Assembly (NCBI GenBank): GCA_016784965.1
Contig: JADHTQ010000029.1
Location: 1-52,184, forward strand
Source: Bacteriovoracaceae bacterium
GTDB taxonomy: Bacteria > Bdellovibrionota > Bacteriovoracia > Bacteriovoracales > Bacteriovoracaceae
Length of the DNA stretch: 52,184 nt
Direction: 5' to 3'
Shown here in pieces: positions 45,277 through 52,184 of this stretch; within the stretch, counting starts at the first letter, position 1, and each line of letters opens with the position of its first letter. Below the pieces are notes generated by a model, which saw only the letters and a program-made list of their open reading frames with translations, made no database searches and was not told where the DNA came from. Made by a program: the position numbers and the translations under genes.

Positions 45277-45741
45277 TTGAAAAGAATAACTTCACTATTC
45301 ATCTGTTATTTATTAATAATACCAAACTATGCATTAAGTATTGACTGGAAAAGTGTCAAGTGCCCAACCGATGTGAAAGTATTGGCCCGTGAGCTACTAG
45401 AAGTAGAATTGGCCGGCAGACAACTGCCCAAAAAGGGACCTTGCCTCGACCAAAACAAGTTCAATTATGTCTCAGCAACTCACTCTCCCAGGGAAGAAAT
45501 TAAACTCAAGGTAGATAAAGTCCTAGATGGTCCGTATAAGATATCCATAAAAGAGCCAAAAGATTTAGGCCTTGGAGAATTTGAACTAAAGTTTCATATT
45601 GCAAACAAAGGTTTAAGTTATGAAGATAAAATCAGGGTATTAATCCTCCATGCCCCAGAAGTTGCCTCCAATCACCCATGTGGGGAGTTAACTCTTTTTC
45701 CCAAACAATTTATGGTAAGAAAACAATGTCTCAAAAATTAA
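45277..45741 (+). CDS. Small exported protein, TTG start
   Basis: A 154-residue secreted protein. TTG 45277 sits seven bases after AAGGAG and gives a good signal peptide (MKRITSLFICYLLIIPNYALS); no ATG nearby does. The mature part contains Cys residues near both ends (SVKCPTD, GPCLDQ, HPCGEL, KQCLKN) that may form disulfides, and a beta-rich middle (ELKFHIANKGLSYED). I recognise no family. It lies 18 bases after the NlpC-like gene and its stop is 11 bases before the trypsin-like gene start. Confidence 0.65.
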   Translation: MKRITSLFICYLLIIPNYALSIDWKSVKCPTDVKVLARELLEVELAGRQLPKKGPCLDQNKFNYVSATHSPREEIKLKVDKVLDGPYKISIKEPKDLGLGEFELKFHIANKGLSYEDKIRVLILHAPEVASNHPCGELTLFPKQFMVRKQCLKN

Positions 45742-45752
45742 GGAGCGCTAAC

Positions 45753-46559
45753 ATGTTCTACCTACTTATCTGTGTCTTGATAATTGTACCTCTTAGTGCC
45801 AATGAAAAACTTATTGGCGGCAGACCAGCGCTTTCTACCGAGTTTCTATCAACAGTTAGAATTAGAAACAATTGTACAGCTGCCAAAGTTGGAGAAAACA
45901 AACTGTTGCTTGCTGCTCATTGCTTAGTGAATGAAAAAAATAAGATTCGTTTGAATATGTCTATCGGTAAGTCCATTTTTATAAAAAATCACTATCTAAA
46001 AAAATGGCAGGAATATAAAATATCCAAGCATTTTATTCATAATAGCTTTAGGCGCGAAGTCAGGCGTCATATCAGACGCAGAGATGAACGCCAAAATTTT
46101 GCAGAAAAATCATTTGATATCGCTTTAATTGAAGTTGATAGAGCACTTGAGGGAATTCCTACTGCACCGATTGATTTTTCCAAAGTAAAACCTGGCGACA
46201 AATTAATAATTGGTGGTTTTGGATGTGAAAAAAATATTTTTACTCCAACTCCCGCGCGCCTTAAAAGACTCAAGATGGGATTAACTGTGGCCATTTATAA
46301 AAATAAAATTTATAAATACGTCATCGATGCAAGTAGCACACTTAAGTATAATATAATAACTGCTGCCCGCAATTTATCAACTACCTACCCTGGACTGTGC
46401 CCTGGTGATTCGGGGGGGCCTGTATATCGCTTTGGGAATGATAAAAGCATTGTTGGTGTTAACTCTTATTATGTGTTTAAAAACAACACTGGTGTCCCCT
46501 ATGCAAATCTTCACACACGTTTAAGTGCCCTCAAGATTTGGTTAAATGGTATTTTATAA
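45753..46559 (+). CDS. Secreted trypsin-like (S1) serine protease
   Basis: A 268-residue chymotrypsin-fold protease. ATG 45753 follows AAGGAG; longer frames (45678, 45726) overlap the previous gene and lack a site. After the signal peptide comes LIGG, the usual activation N-terminus, with a very short propeptide. Catalytic His56 (LLLAAHC), Asp122 (FDIALIEVD) and Ser220 (CPGDSGGPV) are all present, with C41-C57 as the expected disulfide. Residues 95-113 are a strongly basic insertion rich in Arg and His (RREVRRHIRRRDER). The rlmL-like gene follows with no gap. Confidence 0.92.
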   Translation: MFYLLICVLIIVPLSANEKLIGGRPALSTEFLSTVRIRNNCTAAKVGENKLLLAAHCLVNEKNKIRLNMSIGKSIFIKNHYLKKWQEYKISKHFIHNSFRREVRRHIRRRDERQNFAEKSFDIALIEVDRALEGIPTAPIDFSKVKPGDKLIIGGFGCEKNIFTPTPARLKRLKMGLTVAIYKNKIYKYVIDASSTLKYNIITAARNLSTTYPGLCPGDSGGPVYRFGNDKSIVGVNSYYVFKNNTGVPYANLHTRLSALKIWLNGIL

Positions 46560-47690
46560 ATGACTGCCCCTAAAAAATATGAGCTCTTTATTGCCGCCCC
46601 ACCAGGATTAGAAAAAGTTACTTTGAGCGAAGTAGAATCACTACCCACTCTTTCTAACATCAAAGAAATTAGTGGAGGGATATCGGTTAGCTCCGATCTT
46701 ACAGGTTTAGTCGATTTGAATATTAGCTTAGGTTCGGCAAACAGAGTACTGCTTAGACTTGCAACTTTTTTGGCCCCAACTATTCCCCAGTTTGTAAAAA
46801 GGTGCTCCCATATTAATTGGGGAGACTACCTTACTGCCCAGTCGAACGTACAATGCTCAATTTCTACTGCAAAATCAAAGCTGTACCATGAAAAAAAAAT
46901 TGAACAATTATTACTGGAAGCAATTGACAAAAATCACCCCCATTTATTAAAAGATAAAAAAGGTAAAACCGAAAAGATTTTTATTCGCATTCAAAATAAT
47001 CATTGTACTATTAGTATCGATACCACAGGTGACCACTTACACATGCGTGGATATCGCAAAGCAACTGCCAAAGCACCTATAAGAGAAAATCTCGCCTTTG
47101 GCATTTTAAAATTAATTAATTGGAAACCAAATCAACCACTAATCGATCCTATGTGTGGATCGGGTACTTTTGTAATTGAAGCAGCTCGTATATCTTGTGG
47201 AGTTTTACCAGGTATTGACAGAAGCTTTAGTTTTACCAATTGGCCCTGCTTGGCCTCACAAATTGAAGTTATTGATAAACTAAAATCTAATCACCTCAAT
47301 GCATCTAATTTAAAAGTAGAGACTTTCATACAAGGATTCGATAAATTCATGGGAGCAATAAAAGCAAGCCACCTTAACGCCCAAACTGCAGGCGTTTACA
47401 GCAAAATCACTTTTGAGCAAAAAGATTTTAGTAAGCAAAGTAGTGACCAAAAGTGTGGACACATAATCATTAATCCACCATATGGAGAACGCATTGGAAA
47501 GCTGGATGATTTAATTGAGCTATATCAGTTAATTGGCAAAGTAGCAAAAGAGCGTTTTAAAGGATGGAAGATCACTATACTGTGCTCCAATAAAAGTTTA
47601 AGAAAAGAAATTTCACTCCCTTTGAAGTCATTAACTTTAATCAACAACGGAGGAATAAGAGTGTACGTATACCATGGACAAATCATTTGA
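46560..47690 (+). CDS. rlmL: 23S rRNA guanine-N2 methyltransferase RlmL-like (THUMP domain)
   Basis: A 376-residue protein with an N-terminal THUMP RNA-binding domain (about 50-155, HINWGDYLTAQ to HLHMRGYRKAT) and a class I methyltransferase domain. MCGSGTFVIEAARI is the SAM-binding motif I and INPPYGERIG is the N-6/N-2 methyltransferase NPPY motif. This fits the RlmL/YpsC group (m2G2445 type), shorter than the fused RlmKL of gamma-proteobacteria. The start is directly after the protease stop, so it may be translated from that mRNA. Its last 54 bases overlap the convergent MATE gene. Confidence 0.85.
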   Translation: MTAPKKYELFIAAPPGLEKVTLSEVESLPTLSNIKEISGGISVSSDLTGLVDLNISLGSANRVLLRLATFLAPTIPQFVKRCSHINWGDYLTAQSNVQCSISTAKSKLYHEKKIEQLLLEAIDKNHPHLLKDKKGKTEKIFIRIQNNHCTISIDTTGDHLHMRGYRKATAKAPIRENLAFGILKLINWKPNQPLIDPMCGSGTFVIEAARISCGVLPGIDRSFSFTNWPCLASQIEVIDKLKSNHLNASNLKVETFIQGFDKFMGAIKASHLNAQTAGVYSKITFEQKDFSKQSSDQKCGHIIINPPYGERIGKLDDLIELYQLIGKVAKERFKGWKITILCSNKSLRKEISLPLKSLTLINNGGIRVYVYHGQII

Positions 47691-49022
47691 CTTTGTTTTC
47701 AAGTGCTTTACAAACAAGATGGCCATACCAACTCCTTTTATTAAAGTCGTTATTGAAATGGCCCACCATACTCCCTGAATGCCAAATCCAAGAGTCAATG
47801 CAAAAAGTGAGGCAAGTGGAATTCTAACTAGTGTTAGTGGCACCCTTAAAAACATATATAACTTCGTTTCACCAAGACCATTAAAGGCCCCTTCAAATAA
47901 TACTTCAAAACCTAAAAGAATCTCAAAGTAACCCACAATTTTTAAGTACATTGCTCCATGTTTGACAATTTGAGGATCAGAGTTCAACAAACTAATTAAG
48001 TGCTCCGGAATGAAGATAAACATCAGTGATATCGGTAAAAGTAGCACTGTAATTAGTATCGATCCTTTAATGGCAATTTTTAAAATAGATTCTATATCCC
48101 CCCTTCCAACACTTTGGGCAATAAGGGTACTAATTGCAATTGAAAAGCCAACACTAAAATAATACGGAAACCCTTCAAATCGATTTCCAATATTGAGGCC
48201 TCCAAGTGGCTCCATACCAAATTGCGTAATTGTTGCAGTTAGAACGGGAAAAACTAGACACCAAACTAAATTGGTCAAAGTGGAATTAATTCCAATTTTA
48301 AAAATCTGCTTATTATAATTGCCGGTGAACTTTAAAAAGGTCTGGGATTTACCAATATATTCTTTTTTATTTAAATAAATCTGACGAAGGATTAAACCAA
48401 TTAAAATACTAAGCACCGAAGCAAACTTAGCACCGGCGATACCCATCTGAGGGAAAATTGAGTATCCAAAAATGAAGCATGGGTCCAATAATGCATTTAG
48501 AGTTAAAGCAAAGAGCATTATTAAGTTGCTTACTTTGGTATCCCCGTAGGCATTAAAAATATAACCTTGAAGAGTAAATAAATAAATAATTGGAAGTCCA
48601 TAGATAAAGACATCGAAAAATTTAGTGGCCAACACTAAAGTTTCACTATCTAAACCCATGTATAAAAAAATTGGTCTTTTAAACAAAAAGCACATCACAC
48701 TAATAATTAAAGACCAGAATAAACTAAGCCACAATGAATCTGCTATTACCTCATATACCGCCGTTTTTTTCTTAGCAGCAAAAAACTGAGCGACTAAAGT
48801 GGAGGTAGCTGTTAAAGTCAAGTTCATTAAAGAGTAGATTGCCCACTATAAAAATGCCACTGCTCCTGCTGCTGCCACCGCTTTAGAGCTAATTTTGCCA
48901 ATCCAGAAAATATCGATGAACTCAAACAGAATTAGCCCCAAAAATCCAAAAATTGCCGGAGTGGCAATGGATAATATTTCTTTGTACGTTTTAATATCGT
49001 AATACTCTCTGAATTTTTCCAA
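47637..49022 (-). pseudogene. MATE-family efflux transporter interrupted by an in-frame amber codon
   Basis: Reading the minus strand from TTG 49022 (AAAGGG six bases upstream) gives a normal MATE N-terminus, with IATPAIFGFLGLILFEFIDI then FWIGKISSKA, up to codon 58. Codon 59 is TAG (48846-48848), and the same frame then goes on with WAIYSLMNLTL to a total of 461 codons, the usual MATE size. The open part after the stop (ATG 48827, 396 codons) lacks the first transmembrane helix and half of the second. Single-base change of a sense codon (for example TGG, CAG or TTG to TAG) would explain it. Either a recent pseudogene, a sequencing error, or readthrough. The 3' end overlaps rlmL by 54 bases. 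Confidence 0.8.
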
Positions 49023-49163
49023 TTTATACCCTTTACGTCTGTGTTCACCAGCTACATGGATCTACCAAAGTAATCTCTGCATGTAAATTGTTGTATCCTT
49101 TCAATCTGGCCACAAACCAAACGGAAACTGCAACGGAAACTGTTTCTGCCGTTTCTGTTTTTG

Positions 49164-49985
49164 TTAAAACAGAGTATCTGAATAGGTTTTAAAGTGAGTT
49201 GCTTCAAACTGGTGCTGCGCACAAAAATATTGAAACAACATTCTTCCCATAGCTGGATCTACAGGGGAGCTCTCTGCATATAAATTTGGATATGTTCTGG
49301 TCCAGACTGTTTCTAAAAAGCTTAAAATATTGGTTTTTGAATGATTCACATTTAAAGCACTATTAATTTTTAAATCCTCTCTATTAATACAGTTGAAGCA
49401 ACCAACTCCACCATGCTCGGGCAGTAGGATATAAGGCCTTATCTGCCCCCCAAATGGAGTGTGGCACAGAATGCAATATTTGCGCTCTGGAAAAAATCCT
49501 TGCTCTAGCAATAACTTCCCCAAAAACCAAGCAACACTGCCACTTGCTAAATTGTGATCGTCTTGTAAACCCTGCTCTAAGTAAAAAATCCCATTGCTTA
49601 GCACCCGAAAAGGTCCTTGAAATTCTCCAGCACTGATCCGATGTTCATCGTGCAAGTCATCAAACGTACAAATTTTTGCTACCACTTCAATATAAAAACA
49701 CATTATACAAAATGCCTTATAATTTGCTCGAATTTTAGAGTAAGTCCAAATTGGTATCCATTCTTTGGCACTGTACATATCTGAGTTTTTTGATGAGTGG
49801 GCCAGCTCAATTTTCAACATGTATCCCAACTCTAAGGTGGAGCTTTTGTTCTTTTTACCTCCTCCACGCCCTCCATAAAAGGCAACCGAGACGGCATGGC
49901 CACTTCTTAGTAAAACCTTGCCAATTATATCGCGCTCCCGAAAATTTATTTTTGAAATAAGAATTCCTTCAATTTTACTCTGCAA
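49164..49985 (-). CDS. recO: DNA repair protein RecO
   Basis: A 273-residue RecO: an OB-fold N-domain (EGILISKINFRERDIIGKVL), then a helical domain and a CxxC...CxxC zinc site (YCILC and CFNC, about residues 180-205). RecO anneals DNA and loads RecA with RecR. The start is TTG (49985), which gives the family's usual MQxKxEGI opening; GGGGAG lies 11 bases upstream. It is slightly longer than average. It is transcribed toward the MATE gene and away from rnhA. Confidence 0.87.
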   Translation of the reverse strand: MQSKIEGILISKINFRERDIIGKVLLRSGHAVSVAFYGGRGGGKKNKSSTLELGYMLKIELAHSSKNSDMYSAKEWIPIWTYSKIRANYKAFCIMCFYIEVVAKICTFDDLHDEHRISAGEFQGPFRVLSNGIFYLEQGLQDDHNLASGSVAWFLGKLLLEQGFFPERKYCILCHTPFGGQIRPYILLPEHGGVGCFNCINREDLKINSALNVNHSKTNILSFLETVWTRTYPNLYAESSPVDPAMGRMLFQYFCAQHQFEATHFKTYSDTLF

Positions 49986-50065
49986 TTTTGTTATATCTCC
50001 CCTAAAGTCAAAATAAGTGTAAATTAGAAACCAGAATTTATTGATTATGGCCTGTTACAATCATT

Positions 50066-50094
50066 TTGCAAACTTACATCTTGCAATGTAATAT
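50066..50094 (+). promoter_or_regulatory. rnhA promoter, probably giving a leaderless mRNA
   Basis: TTGCAA (50066-50071) and TAATAT (50089-50094) are exactly 17 bases apart. The -10 box ends nine bases before the rnhA ATG, and there is no ribosome binding site in that gap, so the mRNA would start within a few bases of the start codon. Confidence 0.6.
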
Positions 50095-50103
50095 GCAATT
50101 TAT

Positions 50104-50598
50104 ATGTCAAAGATAAAACAGGTCACAATTTTTTGCGACGGCAGCAGCCTAGGAAATCCAGGTCCTGGAGGTTATGGGGCCATTTTAATTTACAAAGGCC
50201 ATGAGCGCGAGTTGTCTGGGGGATTTCGCCTTACAACCAATAATCGTATGGAGATTATGGCCGCTATTTTCTCTTTGGAGTCACTCAAAGAAAGCTGTAG
50301 CGTGGTCATCAATACAGACTCTAACCTTCTGGTCAACACCATGATGCTGGGATGGGCCAAAGGCTGGCGAGCACGCAACTGGAAAAAGAAAAAGGGAGGT
50401 ATGGCCAAAAATACCGATCTTCTTGCCAAGCTTTTAGACCTTTGTGATAAACACGATGTTGTATTTAATTGGGTTAAAGCACATGCGGGGCAGGTCCAAA
50501 ATGAGCGCTGTGATCAGCTTGCAAAAGAAGCCGCATCACAGAGCAACCTTCCTGTTGATATAGGTTATGAGGACTCATTGAATGAATCTGACGAGTAA
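50104..50598 (+). CDS. rnhA: Ribonuclease HI
   Basis: A 164-residue RNase HI that cuts RNA in RNA-DNA hybrids. Catalytic residues are all present: D12 in FCDGSSLGNPG, E50 in NNRMEIMA, D72 in NTDS and D137 in NERCDQLA, with H127 in KAHAGQ. The basic protrusion (GWRARNWKKKKGG) is also conserved. It is divergent from recO. The promoter is so close that the mRNA is likely leaderless. Its last 17 bases overlap the start of the glycosyltransferase gene. Confidence 0.95.
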   Translation: MSKIKQVTIFCDGSSLGNPGPGGYGAILIYKGHERELSGGFRLTTNNRMEIMAAIFSLESLKESCSVVINTDSNLLVNTMMLGWAKGWRARNWKKKKGGMAKNTDLLAKLLDLCDKHDVVFNWVKAHAGQVQNERCDQLAKEAASQSNLPVDIGYEDSLNESDE

Positions 50599-51646
50599 AA
50601 TACTTGTGACTCCTAAAAAAATTTTAGTCGTTAAAAATAGAGCACTTGGAGATTCTATAATTGGACTCTCCGCCATAATGTATCTAAAGCAGCTATTTCC
50701 AAATTCAGAATTAACCTACGGAGTCCCCGAATGGATATATCCATTTTATTTGGGGGTAGAAACTAAGGCCGACCACTTACTTTCCATTAATTTAGACAAA
50801 ACCTGGAATTGGCCAAAATTGTTTTTTACTATTTTTTCCAAGCGTTTTGATTTGATCATTGAATTACATCAATCCGGTCGCACAAGCATTTTTTTTAAGG
50901 GATATTCATTACTTACAAATACTCAATACCGCTTTCACAATCACAATGTTAGTAATTTTGACCAAGCAGACAATGCCATCTTAGATCAAGGTGTAACCAA
51001 AGCTTCTATGCAACGTGACCTCGATGGTTGTTGGTCAGCTGTAAGTAATATTTTAAATAACCCTAAGCTTTCTGTTCCCTCCTACACACAATTTCAACCA
51101 AGTTTAAAAATTAAAAACAATGATCTAACTACTAAACCTGTAAAATTTATTATCTTTGGTGTAGTCGCCACCAGAAAAACAAAAATGTGGCCTTTGACCA
51201 ACTATTTGATCATCGCCAAAAAAATATTGGAATGTTGCCCAGAAGTTAAAATCCTCATTCCACTTTCTAACTCCAAAGATGACCAGAATATTGAAAAAGA
51301 AATCACTAGCTCAAACCCACCATCTAATATTGAAATAATTAAAAGCCCCCTAAAAACTCTTCCCCACTATCTCGTTGGGGCACTACTATATCTTGGAAAT
51401 GATACGGGATTAAAACATATCTGTGCTGCTTTGGGAGTAGTAACATACACCTTTTTTGGCCCAGAAGAGCCACTTGAATGGCACCCTTACGATCAATCAT
51501 TACATAAATTTTTCTTTATCCCCAATTTGCCTTGCAGAACTGTTACTTCTCACTTTTGTGGGATCCCCACCTGTGATCACTTAACTTGTCAAACCATGAT
51601 CTCACCAGTTGATGTATGGGAGCAATTACATCATAATTTTAAATAG
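50582..51646 (+). CDS. Glycosyltransferase family 9 (heptosyltransferase-like)
   Basis: A 354-residue GT-B fold protein of the ADP-heptose:LPS heptosyltransferase type. KILVVKNRALGDSIIGLSA near the N-terminus is the family's nucleotide-sugar/acceptor loop, and LYLGNDTGLKHICAALG (about residue 275) the second conserved element with the NDTG-H motif. It probably adds a heptose or related sugar to the LPS core. A C-terminal C...C...C pattern (PCRTVTSHFCG and TCDHLTC) may bind metal or form disulfides. Start ATG 50582 lies inside rnhA; GTG 50606 is an alternative. Confidence 0.82.
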   Translation: MNLTSKILVTPKKILVVKNRALGDSIIGLSAIMYLKQLFPNSELTYGVPEWIYPFYLGVETKADHLLSINLDKTWNWPKLFFTIFSKRFDLIIELHQSGRTSIFFKGYSLLTNTQYRFHNHNVSNFDQADNAILDQGVTKASMQRDLDGCWSAVSNILNNPKLSVPSYTQFQPSLKIKNNDLTTKPVKFIIFGVVATRKTKMWPLTNYLIIAKKILECCPEVKILIPLSNSKDDQNIEKEITSSNPPSNIEIIKSPLKTLPHYLVGALLYLGNDTGLKHICAALGVVTYTFFGPEEPLEWHPYDQSLHKFFFIPNLPCRTVTSHFCGIPTCDHLTCQTMISPVDVWEQLHHNFK

Positions 51647-51808
51647 TTAAGCCACCATATTAACTCACAATAAAGTCTAAAACCAAGAGCGTGTAGAATT
51701 TTCAATAAATAAAAAAGCTCGTGAGACGGCACATGGTTTCTGATATAAGTCCCGTGAATACGAAACTCAATTTACACAAATATAATTTATTTAAAAGGAC
51801 AACTCATT

Positions 51809-52075
51809 ATGATTACAAGATCTCTGACTATTATGTTAGCTGTTTTGCTACAGTTTTACATTAGTAGTGGTATGGCACTTACCCTAGATGGTAAGTTTGC
51901 CATATACGAAAGTATGCAATCAAGCAATAAGTCAAGGCAGCAGTTCAGCTTACCAACCACCTACCAGCACACAAAGTTAATAGTAAGAACCAAAGAAGGC
52001 CACATCCAAATCAAATATGGAAAAGATAGAAACAGTGTTTTTGATATTAACCTGAACTTTTCACCTATCGCATAG
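51809..52075 (+). CDS. Small exported protein of unknown function
   Basis: An 88-residue protein with an N-terminal signal peptide (ITRSLTIMLAVLLQFYISSGMA, cleavage near GMA). AAAGGA precedes the ATG, and TATAAT at 51781-51786 could be its -10 box. The mature part is about 65 residues, basic and Ser/Gln-rich with beta-like stretches (TKLIVRTKEGHIQIKYG). No family recognised. It is separated from the glycosyltransferase gene by 162 bases that show no other gene. Confidence 0.6.
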   Translation: MITRSLTIMLAVLLQFYISSGMALTLDGKFAIYESMQSSNKSRQQFSLPTTYQHTKLIVRTKEGHIQIKYGKDRNSVFDINLNFSPIA

Positions 52076-52184
52076 CATCCATTAAATATTGATAACCATT
52101 TAAAATGATCAATAAAAATCATAATAATTTTCTTATTTTTGTACCCAAATGGCCGAGATTAGGCCCAAAACTCCTCAGAAATCG

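Noticed and set aside
47637-48827. A complete 396-residue MATE transporter starting at ATG 48827
   Set aside because: The same frame continues upstream through a TAG into a typical MATE N-terminus with its own start and ribosome site; the short form lacks the first transmembrane helix and part of the second.

Overview
The window looks like about 52 kb of chromosome from an AT-rich, Gram-negative bacterium. The best guess is a Bdellovibrionota member (Bacteriovorax/Halobacteriovorax-like predator), which is an inference and not a database match. Pointers are a bacterial histone-fold gene, a very high density of genes with Sec or lipoprotein signal peptides (proteases, an NlpC/P60-like protein, a beta-lactamase-fold lipoprotein, a 2,500-residue surface lipoprotein), a Tat system, an LPS-type glycosyltransferase and frequent Asp/Lys/Asn-rich proteins. 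Apart from one IS66-type transposase end at the left edge there is no sign of a prophage, integron, CRISPR array or conjugative element.

Layout. 1-560: end of an IS66-like element, a strong 27-bp inverted repeat and a 13-bp tandem repeat. 0.57-7.2 kb: beta-lactamase-fold lipoprotein, an unknown protein with a possible JAMM-like tail, a biotin-free carboxyltransferase (transcarboxylase 5S / PycB type), a DUF2059 exported protein and a Gly/Met-rich exported protein. 7.2-11.6 kb: molybdenum cofactor block, moaA with an MTA/SAH-nucleosidase gene on the minus strand and moeA-tatA-tatC-moaC on the plus strand. 11.6-22.4 kb: secreted ankyrin protein, subtilisin-like protease with a CUB-like tail, and the giant mosaic lipoprotein. 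22.4-26.3 kb: guaB-guaA-methyltransferase. 26.4-30.7 kb: unknown exported proteins, a Fic protein preceded by a striking 10-bp-phased repeat array, a TolB-like propeller protein, and tRNA-Val(GAC). 30.8-34.2 kb: a two-gene heterodimeric ABC exporter. 34.2-36.3 kb: DsbA-like lipoprotein and argF. 36.3-40.3 kb, minus strand: epimerase, carboxyltransferase, gamma, biotin carrier and beta subunits of a sodium-pumping methylmalonyl-CoA decarboxylase. 40.4-42.4 kb: zinc-finger histone, Nudix-nucleotidyltransferase fusion, cyclic-nucleotide-binding protein. 42.6-46.6 kb: secreted NlpC-like protein, small secreted protein, trypsin-like protease. 46.6-52.1 kb: rlmL-like methyltransferase, a MATE transporter broken by an in-frame amber codon, recO, rnhA, a GT9 glycosyltransferase and a small exported protein.

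How the genes fit together. MoaA, MoaC and MoeA make molybdenum cofactor, Tat exports folded cofactor-containing enzymes, and the nucleosidase can remove the 5'-deoxyadenosine made by radical-SAM enzymes. The mmd operon couples methylmalonyl-CoA decarboxylation to sodium export. The separate 5S-like subunit could share its biotin carrier to exchange carboxyl groups with pyruvate/oxaloacetate. Items most worth a second look are the zinc-finger histone coupled to a Nudix-nucleotidyltransferase gene, the 10-bp phased TG array in front of the Fic gene, the giant lipoprotein whose formylglycine-generating-enzyme-like fold is split by a beta-propeller and which carries grafted Cys cassettes, and the amber-interrupted MATE gene. 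All assignments rest on reading motifs by eye; no similarity search was run.
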